NCBI GenBank assembly: GCA_002688335.1
Contig: NZCQ01000023.1
Coordinates: 1 to 13,788, forward strand
Origin: Candidatus Pacearchaeota archaeon
GTDB lineage: Archaea; Nanobdellota; Nanobdellia; Pacearchaeales; GW2011-AR1
Reading direction: 5' to 3'
DNA: 13,788 bases
Shown here in pieces: positions 6,078 to 13,783 of this stretch. The position numbers and the translations under genes are program-made. A model generated the notes under the pieces. It did no database searches and was not told the origin of the DNA. It saw nothing but the letters and a program-made list of their open reading frames with translations. Positions within the stretch are counted from its first letter, which is position 1. The number at the start of each line of letters is the position of its first letter.

Positions 6078-6240
6078 ACCATTATTCACAAAAAACTATG
6101 AATAACATTATCTTAACTTGTAACCAATAGATTATTTTAATAGCTCAGCTCTGTGAGGGCACCAATACATTAACTATGATAATATGAAGACTAAGGAAAC
6201 TTGTGAGTAATGTGGAAAGGTTTAAAATAGAACTTCAAAA
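6078..6240. other. Intergenic stretch with tRNA-like fragments
   Basis: The gap between the convergent ParB-like and TrmB genes holds TAGCTCAG (6141-6148), identical to the D-arm start of tRNA-Ile (922-929). It is followed by CTCTGTGAGGGCA (6149-6161), 10/13 identical to the tRNA-Glu 3' end, and then CCA. A full tRNA cannot be folded. A short frame at 6184 reads MKTKETCE, stop, CGKV, which looks like a zinc-finger remnant but is too short to call. Confidence 0.35.
6149..6161 (+). repeat. Degenerate tRNA-Glu 3'-end copy (proposed boundary of unit B)
   Basis: CTCTGTGAGGGCA matches 10 of 13 bases of the tRNA-Glu 3' end in the same orientation, in an otherwise AT-rich gap. Confidence 0.35.
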
Positions 6241-7002
6241 TTAACTTTTCCAAAAGTGATTAAAGTATTTCATAAAACTTTCTTGTATCTTATCTGATTC
6301 TAGAACAAAAGCAAAGGGTTGTTTTGACCATAATACTTGAGCCACCTTATTACCAAAAATTATTACCACCATAGGAACATATAATTCTTTTGGAAGTTGA
6401 CAATATTTGTAATAACTTTTCTTATGCAATTCTTTCTTATTGGGCTCCAGTCCCTCAAGCCAAGTTCCATGGGAAACAAGATCATGCATAACATGTTTTT
6501 TCTTAATTCTCTTTTTCATCCAATGCGAAAACCAAATCATTAGGTTGTTTGACACAGCATTATATCCTTCAAAACTATTTCCTCCCATCCAACGAGATTC
6601 TTTATGGTCTAATATTTCTATAAGTAAAGCTTTTATTGATGCATCGCCTCTAAATACTTCTGCCCTTATATCTGTTTTTGATTGATTAAACAAATTCATT
6701 AATTCAGGAATATGAGATTTAATTTCATTTTTGGCATTATCTATATCTTGCTTCTGATCATCTAAGTATGATAAAATTTTATTTGGGTTAGTTATTTGAA
6801 AAGTCTTTTTCCCTTTCTCTATAGTATAACTAATCAACCCTTTTTCTATTAATTTATTTAGAATGTCATATATGTTTCTTCGTTCTATAGCTGTTTTTTC
6901 ATGTATACTATTTAGAGAAGATACTCCTAATTCTAATACAGCTGAATACACATTTATTTCTCCTTTAGTCAACCCTATGGATGTAAGATAATCTATGTTC
7001 AT
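6241..7002 (-). CDS. TrmB-family transcriptional regulator
   Basis: This 253-residue protein has an N-terminal winged helix (about 1-75). The start MNIDYLTSIGLTKGEINVYS is the usual TrmB opening (L-x-x-x-G-L-[ST]-x-x-E-x-x-[VA]-Y), and the recognition region is IERRNIYDILNKLIEKGLI. An acidic/coiled linker (about 76-110) leads to a C-terminal effector domain opening with VFRGDASIKALLIEIL, typical of the family. TrmB proteins sense sugars or other solutes and control transporter genes. This gene diverges from the zinc-ribbon and ABC importer operon, and both promoters share the 7007-7040 region. The likely role is control of that importer and of itself. The ligand cannot be inferred and need not be a sugar, given the importer type. 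Confidence 0.85.
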   Translation of the reverse strand: MNIDYLTSIGLTKGEINVYSAVLELGVSSLNSIHEKTAIERRNIYDILNKLIEKGLISYTIEKGKKTFQITNPNKILSYLDDQKQDIDNAKNEIKSHIPELMNLFNQSKTDIRAEVFRGDASIKALLIEILDHKESRWMGGNSFEGYNAVSNNLMIWFSHWMKKRIKKKHVMHDLVSHGTWLEGLEPNKKELHKKSYYKYCQLPKELYVPMVVIIFGNKVAQVLWSKQPFAFVLESDKIQESFMKYFNHFWKS

Positions 7003-7006
7003 TTTA

Positions 7007-7040
7007 TGGTATCCTTACAATACCACAAAGATATATAAAG
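7007..7040. promoter_or_regulatory. Shared divergent promoter with palindromic operator
   Basis: ATATATAA (7031-7038) is a TATA box for the plus-strand operon, about 21 bases before the ATG at 7056 and 30 before the ATG at 7065. Read on the other strand, TTTATATAT serves the TrmB gene. Between it and the TrmB start lies the inverted repeat TGGTAT-N7-ATACCA (7007-7025), a good candidate TrmB operator. Confidence 0.5.
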
Positions 7041-7055
7041 CTTTCTATTACTACT

Positions 7056-7187
7056 ATGATTATTATGAGGAACAATAAGAAATGCCACCATTGTGGCTAC
7101 AAATGGGAAAGTAGAAAGGACAAACCTAAAGAATGTCCTAGATGTAAAAGGAGAATTGACTATCCATTTAAAGAGGAAAGAAAATGA
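7056..7187 (+). CDS. Small zinc-ribbon protein, 43 aa
   Basis: The frame reads MIIMRNNKKCHHCGYKWESR and continues to CPRC and KRRIDYPFKEERK. Two CxxC knuckles, C10/C13 and C27/C30, are 13 residues apart; with the aromatic and basic residues between them this is a rubredoxin-like zinc ribbon, here a stand-alone protein. The ATG overlaps the stop of this gene with the start of the binding-protein gene (ATGA at 7184-7187), so the two are translationally coupled and belong to the importer operon. The second ATG at 7065 is an equally good start given the TATA position at 7031-7038. The role is unknown: it may bind nucleic acid or another regulator. Confidence 0.7.
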   Translation: MIIMRNNKKCHHCGYKWESRKDKPKECPRCKRRIDYPFKEERK

Positions 7188-8125
7188 AAAAACACATATT
7201 GATAATAGAAGCAATATTAGGATTAATTCTTGTAGTTTCAACTTTCAATCTATTCTACACACCAGTAGTTGAAGAAGAAATTAACATAGGTACATTCTTT
7301 AGTGCAATTGATTATGCTCCATATTATATTGCTAAAAATCAAGGATGGTTTGAAGAAGTAGCAAACAAACACAGAACCACAATAAAATATACAGAATTCC
7401 AAACACTTCCAGCAGTAAATGAAGCCATAGCTACTGGAAACGCCGATATTATATTTGAAGCTGAACCTCCAGCTATAATCGGTAATGCTGCTGGTGTTGA
7501 TGTTGAAATTAAGGGAATTGGAGTTAGTTTGACTCAAGAAATTCTTGTTCACAAAGATTCAGAAATAAATAAGGTTTCTGACTTGAAAAACAAAAAGATT
7601 GCAGTCTTAGCAGGAACAAGCTCACATTATGGAGTACTAAAAATCCTAGAAGATAATGGATTATTAGCAGAAGATATAGAAATTATTGATATGATCCCCC
7701 CAGATGCGAATGTAGCATTTGAATTAAAACAAGTTGACGCTTGGGCTGTATGGCCTCCTTGGGTAGAACAGCAGACAGTTCTAGGAGATGGAATTACTCT
7801 TAAAGGAGGAGATGCATTTATTCAGAGTATTATTGCTGTAAGAGGAGATTTTTCAAAAGAAAATTCCGAGGTTACAGATGAATTGATAGAAGTAGTTGAA
7901 AGAGCTAAAAGGTGGATAATAGAAAATGAGGAAGAATCTCAATTAATTATAGCCGATGAACTTGGGTTATCAATAGAAGTAGTTAAAGAAGCTTGGCCAA
8001 AACACGACTTTCAAGCAACAATTGGAGAGAGAGAAATGTTGGACATACAAGCTAAAGCTGATTTTCTATATGATACTGGATCAATTAAAAACCAAATAAA
8101 TGTAGAAGACCTAGTTTCTATATAG
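7184..8125 (+). CDS. ABC transporter substrate-binding protein (NMT1/SsuA/TauA type), membrane-anchored
   Basis: This 313-residue protein has an N-terminal hydrophobic segment at about 4-24 after a short basic start (MKKH). No lipobox cysteine is seen, so it is probably an uncleaved anchor holding the protein on the outer face of the membrane. The binding domain runs from about 33: FFSAIDYAPYYIAKNQGWF (38-56), the strand-helix pair KIAVLAGTSSHYGVLKIL, and VDAWAVWPPW (184-193). These are signatures of the NMT1/SsuA/TauA/NrtA group, which capture sulfonates, taurine, nitrate or pyrimidine vitamin precursors. The exact ligand cannot be told. It is followed by its permease (8-base gap) and an ATPase fusion containing a second, related binding domain. 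GAGG before the start supports coupling to the zinc-ribbon gene. Confidence 0.85.
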   Translation: MKKHILIIEAILGLILVVSTFNLFYTPVVEEEINIGTFFSAIDYAPYYIAKNQGWFEEVANKHRTTIKYTEFQTLPAVNEAIATGNADIIFEAEPPAIIGNAAGVDVEIKGIGVSLTQEILVHKDSEINKVSDLKNKKIAVLAGTSSHYGVLKILEDNGLLAEDIEIIDMIPPDANVAFELKQVDAWAVWPPWVEQQTVLGDGITLKGGDAFIQSIIAVRGDFSKENSEVTDELIEVVERAKRWIIENEEESQLIIADELGLSIEVVKEAWPKHDFQATIGEREMLDIQAKADFLYDTGSIKNQINVEDLVSI

Positions 8126-8133
8126 GAGATTAA

Positions 8134-8901
8134 ATGAAAAGAATAAAAGATATTTTAATCTCCTTCATTCTACCAACAATTATTTTATTAATTTGGCAAT
8201 TGTCTATAACTTTTGGATTCATCCCACAATCACTAATAGCAAGTCCTCTACAAGTTATTGAGAATTTTTTTAGGTTATTGTTTAATGGAGAATTAATAAA
8301 TCATTCATTTGTAAGTATTCAAAGGTTAATTGTTGGTTTTACTCTAGGAACAGTCTTAGGTATTTTATTGGGAGTAATAGTCGGAACATCTAAATTAGCT
8401 GAAAAAATAGTATCACCTAGTATGAAAGTGTTTGCACCAATCCCCCCAATAGCTTGGATCCCTCTTATTATTATTTTATTCGGAATTGGAGAAGAATCTA
8501 AAGTTGCCTTAATTGCTTTGGCTTCTTTTGTTGTAGCTTATATTAACACATTCAACGGGATAAGATCAACAGATAAAAAATTAATAGAATTATCAAAAGT
8601 GTATAATAAAGATAAAAAGCAATTGCTTTACAAGATTTTATTACCTTCAGCATTGCCAAATATATTTATTGGGATGAGGATAGCTCTTGGTTTATCTTGG
8701 ATACTTTTAATAGCATCTGAATTAATAGCTTCTTCAAGTGGGTTAGGTTGGTTAATTTGGAACTCTAGAAATTTTTCTAGACCAGACGATATGATTGTAG
8801 GAATGATTAGCATTGCGATATTAGGTTTTGTTTCAGATAAGTTATTGGTAATGTTTGAAAAGAAAATGCTTGAATGGAGAAATACATTTGAAGGAGAATA
8901 A
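8134..8901 (+). CDS. ABC transporter permease (SsuC/TauC type)
   Basis: This 255-residue integral membrane protein has about six hydrophobic segments (roughly 8-25, 65-85, 103-118, 124-143, 181-199, 219-235). The cytoplasmic coupling (EAA) loop is at about 152-175: ELSKVYNKDKKQLLYKILLP, ending ALP, with N158 where G is usual. Length and layout match SsuC/TauC/ThiX permeases, which work as homodimers. ASPLQV and PPIAWIPL are also typical of the family. GGAG at 8125-8128 overlaps the stop of the binding-protein gene and lies 5 bases before the ATG. It forms one importer with the flanking binding protein and the ATPase fusion. Confidence 0.88.
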   Translation: MKRIKDILISFILPTIILLIWQLSITFGFIPQSLIASPLQVIENFFRLLFNGELINHSFVSIQRLIVGFTLGTVLGILLGVIVGTSKLAEKIVSPSMKVFAPIPPIAWIPLIIILFGIGEESKVALIALASFVVAYINTFNGIRSTDKKLIELSKVYNKDKKQLLYKILLPSALPNIFIGMRIALGLSWILLIASELIASSSGLGWLIWNSRNFSRPDDMIVGMISIAILGFVSDKLLVMFEKKMLEWRNTFEGE

Positions 8902-8902
8902 A

Positions 8903-10423
8903 ATGAGTAATGTACTAAATGTTAATATTAAGAGAAAAATGTTTAAACATAGTTCAGACTTTCCGTTAAAGAATCAGAAAGATAAAGTTAAGCTAACAAG
9001 ATTGACTTTTGGCACTGCATCCAAAGCTGTTGACTATGCTCCTTATTATATAGCTAAAGTTATGAATTGGTTTGACAAACTTGGAATAGAAATAGAACAC
9101 AAAGAATTTACAACAATAACTGATTTGGTTGATGCAATATCTAAAGGAAAAGTAGATATGGTATTCGGTGCAGATTCAGCTCTGATTACTGCACAACAAC
9201 AAGGAGCATCATTAAAAATTATTGGGATAAATTCAAGTTTAACTCAGGATATAATTGTGAGGAAGGATTCTAAGATCAACAAAGTTGATGATCTAATTGG
9301 GAAAAAATTAGCAGTATTAAAAGGAACAAGTTCTCATTTTGGTGTTTTAAGAGTCCTAGAAAATAGAGAGATAAAACAAGAGAAAGTGAGATTAGTTAAT
9401 CTTACTCCAGAGGATGCAAAGAAACAATTTGAAACAAAGAATGTTGATGCATGGGCTGTTTGGCCGCCATATATTGATGAGCAAATAATTAATGGCAATG
9501 CGAGAATATTACCAAGGGGAGAAGTTTACATAGCTAGTATGATCGGAGTAAGAGAAGAATTATTTACTCAGAATAAAGAAACAATTCTTGATATATTAGG
9601 GATTCTAGATAATGCTAAAAAGTGGATAAAAGTGAATGAATCTACAGCTCAAAAAAAAATTAGTTCAGTCTTAAAAATATCCATTGATATTGTAAAAACC
9701 TCATGGAAAAGACACGATTTTCAAATTGATACATCAAACAATGTAGTAATTGCTGATCTAAGTTTAGATATTCGGCCAAACGAGTTTATAACAATTCTGG
9801 GGCCAAGTGGATGTGGAAAGACTACACTATTAAAAATAATCTCTGGGTTGGACACCGACTATAGAGGATCTATTTTATTCAAGAAAAAGGAGATTAATAA
9901 ACCTACAAAAGAACAAGGATTTATGTTTCAGGAGCACCGACTACTTCCATGGTTGACTGTAAGAGAAAACGTTCAATTCGGAATAGATACTAAAGATGAA
10001 AAATTAGTATTAGATCTATTACACCTGGTGGGTTTAGAGAAATTCGTAAATAGTTACCCAAATCAATTATCTGGTGGGATGGCTCAGCGTGTAGCATTGG
10101 CTAGAGCACTTGTAAACATCCCAGACTTGATTTTGTTGGATGAACCTTTCTCTTCTTTAGATGTGATTACAAAGAGAAGTCTACAAAACAAACTTTTAGA
10201 AATTACTAAAAAGAAGAAAACTACTGCTTTGATGGTTACTCATGATATTGAAGAAGCAGTATATCTTAGCGATAAAATATTAATAATGAGTTCAAGACCT
10301 GCAAGTATAATAAAAAGTTATAAAATAGATCTCCCAAAAGATAGAGATAGACAAAGTAAGGAATTCTCAAATATAGTTTCAAAAATCCATGAAGATTTGA
10401 GTAATGAACTAAAACTTATCTAA
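8903..10423 (+). CDS. ABC transporter ATPase with substrate-binding domain inserted near its N-terminus
   Basis: This is a 506-residue protein. Residues 1-22 (MSNVLNVNIKRKMFKHSSDF...) look like the first strand of an SsuB/TauB ATPase, F14 fitting the aromatic A-loop residue. Residues about 30-276 are a complete NMT1-type binding domain closely related to the separate binding protein (KAVDYAPYYIAK, KGTSSHFGVLRVLE, VDAWAVWPPY, SWKRHDFQ). From NNVVIADLSLDI (279-290) the ATPase resumes: Walker A GPSGCGKTT (300-308), Q loop Q343, signature LSGGMAQR (389-396), Walker B LILLDEP (409-415), H-loop H447. No signal peptide is present, so the binding domain is cytoplasmic, perhaps a sensor of internal substrate, as proposed for the C-terminal domain of cyanobacterial NrtC. 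The start at 8903 is chosen over 8855 because GGAG lies at 8893-8896 and an ATPase-like N-terminus follows; 8855 lies inside the permease gene. Confidence 0.85.
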   Translation: MSNVLNVNIKRKMFKHSSDFPLKNQKDKVKLTRLTFGTASKAVDYAPYYIAKVMNWFDKLGIEIEHKEFTTITDLVDAISKGKVDMVFGADSALITAQQQGASLKIIGINSSLTQDIIVRKDSKINKVDDLIGKKLAVLKGTSSHFGVLRVLENREIKQEKVRLVNLTPEDAKKQFETKNVDAWAVWPPYIDEQIINGNARILPRGEVYIASMIGVREELFTQNKETILDILGILDNAKKWIKVNESTAQKKISSVLKISIDIVKTSWKRHDFQIDTSNNVVIADLSLDIRPNEFITILGPSGCGKTTLLKIISGLDTDYRGSILFKKKEINKPTKEQGFMFQEHRLLPWLTVRENVQFGIDTKDEKLVLDLLHLVGLEKFVNSYPNQLSGGMAQRVALARALVNIPDLILLDEPFSSLDVITKRSLQNKLLEITKKKKTTALMVTHDIEEAVYLSDKILIMSSRPASIIKSYKIDLPKDRDRQSKEFSNIVSKIHEDLSNELKLI

Positions 10424-10588
10424 TCAAATAAAACACAAAATTAACAAAAATTATTTACACTATTTTTCCTATCAGATTATATAATAATAAACAAAAACCC
10501 AGTATATTGAAGGTAAAGTAATTCTGCTCGATGGAGGCATTTATTCAAAACATAAATCTATATAAACAACAAAACACTTACAATTAAC
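10424..10588 (+). other. Intergenic gap with degenerate tRNA-Glu 3'-end copy and promoter
   Basis: No coding region is visible. CTCGATGGAGGCA (10527-10539) matches the tRNA-Glu 3' end at 10/13, all differences being transitions. Its TGGAGGC is the exact Watson-Crick complement of the mature tRNA-Glu 5' acceptor strand GCCTCCA. CTATATAAA at 10558-10566 is the TATA box of the next gene, centred 27 bases before its ATG. Confidence 0.45.
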
Positions 10589-10891
10589 ATGGAAGTTGTC
10601 AAAGTAGAATACACAGTAAGAGAAGATTACATTGAAACTAATAAAGAGAACATCAAAGCAGTTATTGAAGAATTAAAATCTTTAGGAGATAAAGGAGTTA
10701 AATACTTTGTTTCTAATCAAGGAAATAAATTCATTCATTTCGCAATTTTCCAAAACAAAGAAGCAACTAACATAGTTCCTAACTTAGAATCATTTAAAAA
10801 ATTCAGAGAACAATTAAAAACAGGTGCTAAAACTCCTCCAGTTTCAGAAGATTTAGAACTTGTAGACTCATCTTTTCCTTTTTTTAATTAA
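10589..10891 (+). CDS. Dimeric alpha/beta-barrel (ABM-like) protein
   Basis: This 100-residue soluble protein begins with strand VVKVEYTVRE, then helix NKENIKAVIEELKS, strand GVKYFVSNQ, strand KFIHFAIFQN, helix ESFKKFREQLKT and a final strand LELVDS ending in aromatic FPFFN. This order of strand, helix, two strands, helix and strand, with this length, fits the ferredoxin-like dimeric barrel family that includes antibiotic-biosynthesis monooxygenase-type proteins. Many members are small oxygenases or have no known substrate. No catalytic residue can be assigned. It has its own TATA box (10558-10566) and a leaderless start. It lies just beyond the last tRNA-end-like site, so it is probably resident chromosome. 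Confidence 0.6.
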   Translation: MEVVKVEYTVREDYIETNKENIKAVIEELKSLGDKGVKYFVSNQGNKFIHFAIFQNKEATNIVPNLESFKKFREQLKTGAKTPPVSEDLELVDSSFPFFN

Positions 10892-10930
10892 GCTTACAGT
10901 TACAAATACACTTTTTTCAAAACAACAACC

Positions 10931-10938
10931 TTTATAAA
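10931..10938 (+). promoter_or_regulatory. TATA box of the eL41 operon
   Basis: TTTATAAA is centred about 27 bases before the ATG at 10962, predicting a leaderless mRNA for the eL41 and membrane-protein genes. Confidence 0.6.
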
Positions 10939-10961
10939 TCTAAATCTTCTTAAATTTTACA

Positions 10962-11063
10962 ATGAAAAGATCTTCAAGAAGATGGAAAAAGAAAGGCCAG
11001 ATGAGATGGAAGTGGCAAAGAAAAAGAATGAAAAAAGAAAAGAGGAAACGTAAGGCCAAATGA
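10962..11063 (+). CDS. rpl41e: Large-subunit ribosomal protein eL41 (L41e)
   Basis: This tiny gene encodes 33 residues: MKRSSRRWKKKGQMRWKWQR, then KRMKKEKRKRKAK. About two thirds of the residues are K or R, and MRWKWQRKRMKKEKRKRK aligns with the classic eL41 pattern (M-R-x-K-W-x-K-K-R-M-R-R). eL41 is a single basic helix bridging the two ribosomal subunits. The usual protein is about 25 residues; starting at the internal M14 would give 20, and the TATA spacing favours the longer form. The stop overlaps the next gene's start (ATGA, 11060-11063). Genes this short are often missed by gene finders. Confidence 0.75.
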   Translation: MKRSSRRWKKKGQMRWKWQRKRMKKEKRKRKAK

Positions 11064-11272
11064 TAAAAAATATTATAATCATAATTTTACTAATAATTAT
11101 CTTAGGTTTATTCATTGCACCTTCATCAACCAAATCAATAATAAAATCAACAGGATATTCCATATTAAAAATATCAAAAGATTTCACAAAAAATTCTATA
11201 GAAAAAATAAAACAAGAAACAAAAGAAGAAATTAACTTTTCAATCAAAGAAATTTTAAACCAAAAGATTTAA
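11060..11272 (+). CDS. Small single-pass membrane protein coupled to eL41
   Basis: This 70-residue protein has an N-terminal hydrophobic segment (residues about 3-20, rich in I and L), followed by a charged, helical cytoplasmic or external tail, STKSIIKSTGYSILKISKDF onward, with regular I/L/K spacing suggesting a coiled coil. Its start overlaps the eL41 stop by 4 bases, so it is a second gene of the same transcript. The minus-strand frame over the same DNA is only its shadow. Function is not recognised. Confidence 0.6.
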   Translation: MIKNIIIIILLIIILGLFIAPSSTKSIIKSTGYSILKISKDFTKNSIEKIKQETKEEINFSIKEILNQKI

Positions 11273-11338
11273 ATACCGATTAATTTTTTAAATTATTGCA
11301 TATGAGGAAGGTAAATTTTATCTTCTGATACATTCTAT

Positions 11339-11406
11339 TTTATATTTAGAAACAACTCTAATTTATATTTAGAAACAACAATGAGTACTTAATAAATTAT
11401 TAAGTA
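11339..11406 (+). repeat. Upstream repeats of the 16S promoter region
   Basis: TTTATATTTAGAAACAAC occurs twice (11339-11356 and 11362-11379), 23 bases apart. Just after it, 11386-11406 is a perfect palindrome with arms TACTTAATAA and TTATTAAGTA around one A. They lie 20-130 bases ahead of the 16S gene. They may bind an activator or end the upstream transcript. Confidence 0.55.
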
Positions 11407-11427
11407 TGATGCAAGTATTGGTAACGA

Positions 11428-11450
11428 TTTTTTTAAATAGTTTTAAAATA
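11428..11450 (+). promoter_or_regulatory. Two TATA boxes of 16S rRNA
   Basis: TTTTTAAATAG (ending 11440) and TTTTAAAATA (11441-11450) lie back to back. At the usual spacing they predict transcript starts near 11461 and 11471, that is, within about ten bases of, or at, the mature 16S 5' end. Confidence 0.5.
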
Positions 11451-11469
11451 CAATTGCGGTCATGATAGA

Positions 11470-12937
<1,468 letters not shown>

Positions 12938-12938
<1 letters not shown>

Positions 12939-12977
12939 ATTATTTTTATCAATACTTGCTTTTTATATTCATGGGCC
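12938..12977 (+). other. Possible tRNA-Tyr acceptor-stem intron (position 5/6)
   Basis: If CCTCC (12933-12937) is the 5' exon, removal of these 40 bases gives acceptor strand CCTCCTA, which pairs with TGGGGGG (13113-13119) using two G-U wobbles. CCT (12933-12935) can pair with GGG (12973-12975), flanked by bulges CCT and CCT, the same geometry and same position as the tRNA-Glu intron. The inner helix is weak and the exon would overlap the 16S 3' end. Confidence 0.35.
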
Positions 12978-13120
12978 TATAGCTCAACGGTAGAGCACGT
13001 GGCTGTAGAAGTGCGCTGGACATGGTACTATTTTGTACATAAGGATGAAAGCGTTTTAGTCCGTAACACGGTTCTCATTGCAGAGCCCGCGTTGTCCCAG
13101 TTCGATTCTGGGTGGGGGGA
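12973..13120 (+). tRNA. tRNA-Tyr, anticodon GUA, with intron; 5' acceptor strand unpaired as annotated
   Basis: The D arm is GCTC/GAGC (12982-12985, 12993-12996), the anticodon stem CGTGG (12998-13002) with CCGCG (13087-13091), and the T stem CCCAG/CTGGG with loop TTCGATT (13101-13107). Acceptor 3' strand is TGGGGGG and A73 is at 13120. The loop CTGTAG plus C after splicing gives anticodon GTA. G72 with A73 suits archaeal tRNA-Tyr, which needs C1-G72, but the contiguous 5' strand is GGGCCTA, whose first three bases oppose G. Either the gene is defective or the true 5' exon lies upstream (CCTCC at 12933-12937, inside the 16S 3' end). It is probably co-transcribed with 16S. Confidence 0.75.
13009..13085 (+). 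other. tRNA-Tyr intron (canonical position 37/38)
   Basis: This 77-base intron has central helix CTGT (13003-13006) with GCAG (13080-13083), one U-G pair, bulges AGA and AGC, and inner helix AGTG/CATT. The anticodon stem is the outer helix. It contains a further hairpin with GTAC/GTAC arms (about 13025-13038). Confidence 0.7.
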
Positions 13121-13127
13121 TTCAGGC

Positions 13128-13619
13128 TTATCGTTTCTTAACCTTTCTTATTAATAGAAAAACTATAATTCCGACAATAAGAACCGTAGAAAAAATCGAG
13201 AATGTCGAGGCGTCGATGCCACCAATAACTTTGCCAGTTAACGTTGGATTTGCAGACAGCATAAAAATCAAAAAAACCGCTCCCACAAGCGCTGATACCT
13301 CTCCTATTTTTGAAACCAGACCCCCCTCATCCCTCGGTCGGTAATTTCTTATGTCTTTTGCCATACCGCTGTACTTTCTTATCTCCTTCCAATACTTTAG
13401 TGGCCCCGCTAATTCATAGGTCCAGGCAGCCATCTCATAATAATCTGCGGCCAGGCCCATATCATTTTTGATAAAGGCGTCATGTGCATATCCCGCTGTT
13501 TCCTTTGCTGCATCTCTTGCAACATTTTTTCCATGGGGGCCTGCTTCCTTTATGGCCCTTCTCATGGTCTTTTTATATTCCGCCATTTTTCGCCTATCAG
13601 ACTTATTTTTTTTTGGCAT
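13128..13619 (-). CDS. Two-segment membrane protein with soluble helical N-terminus
   Basis: This is a 163-residue protein. Residues 1-30 are very basic. Residues about 35-90 form amphipathic helices (AKETAGYAHDAFIKNDMGLA, then ADYYEMAAWTYELAG), resembling one or two TPR-like hairpins. Two membrane segments follow at about 106-123 and 140-157, joined by SANPTLTGKVIGG. The tail RKVKKR is basic, placing both ends in the cytoplasm. The start at 13619 has a TATA-like TTTTTAAT (13648-13641 on this strand), about 26 bases upstream, so it is probably leaderless. It converges on tRNA-Tyr, with 7 bases between. Codons are richer in G and C than in the genes left of the 16S. Function is not recognised. 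Confidence 0.7.
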   Translation of the reverse strand: MPKKNKSDRRKMAEYKKTMRRAIKEAGPHGKNVARDAAKETAGYAHDAFIKNDMGLAADYYEMAAWTYELAGPLKYWKEIRKYSGMAKDIRNYRPRDEGGLVSKIGEVSALVGAVFLIFMLSANPTLTGKVIGGIDASTFSIFSTVLIVGIIVFLLIRKVKKR

Positions 13620-13783
13620 ATGTTAACTACTTGATTAAACATTAAAAATGTTTCTAATGCAGTTACCTAAATAACACTCCCGTAATGTGAGCAAAAGCAA
13701 AATACCTGGCGGGACTTTTTGGCGCGCTGAAAAGGTATTTAAGGCTTGGCCGCGTAGTTTGTTTAACAAAAAGGAGGTAAAAA
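13620..13783 (+). other. Divergent intergenic region with promoters
   Basis: It holds the minus-strand promoter, within the inverted repeat AAACATT/AATGTTT (13638-13654), and a plus-strand TATA-like GTATTTAAGG (13735-13744). From the latter the transcript would start near 13766, ahead of AAGGAGGT (13771-13778), a near-perfect Shine-Dalgarno match to the 16S tail. Confidence 0.45.

Noticed and set aside
6184..6225. Zinc-finger-like remnant MKTKETCE, stop, CGKV
   Set aside because: Only 13 codons with an internal stop; too short to distinguish from chance.
6999..7241. 80-residue hydrophobic minus-strand frame
   Set aside because: It is the shadow of the zinc-ribbon gene and the binding-protein start, and overlaps the TrmB promoter.
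10525..10530. TGCTCG as the lost partner of GCGAGCA in tRNA-Glu
   Set aside because: GCGAGCA is mostly intron sequence; the spliced 5' strand is GCCTCCA, so no such partner is needed.
10957..11247. 96-residue minus-strand frame
   Set aside because: It is the shadow of the eL41 and small membrane-protein genes.
13078..13344. Plus-strand frame over the tRNA-Tyr end and the membrane-protein gene
   Set aside because: It overlaps a tRNA and runs opposite a frame with clear membrane segments and a promoter.
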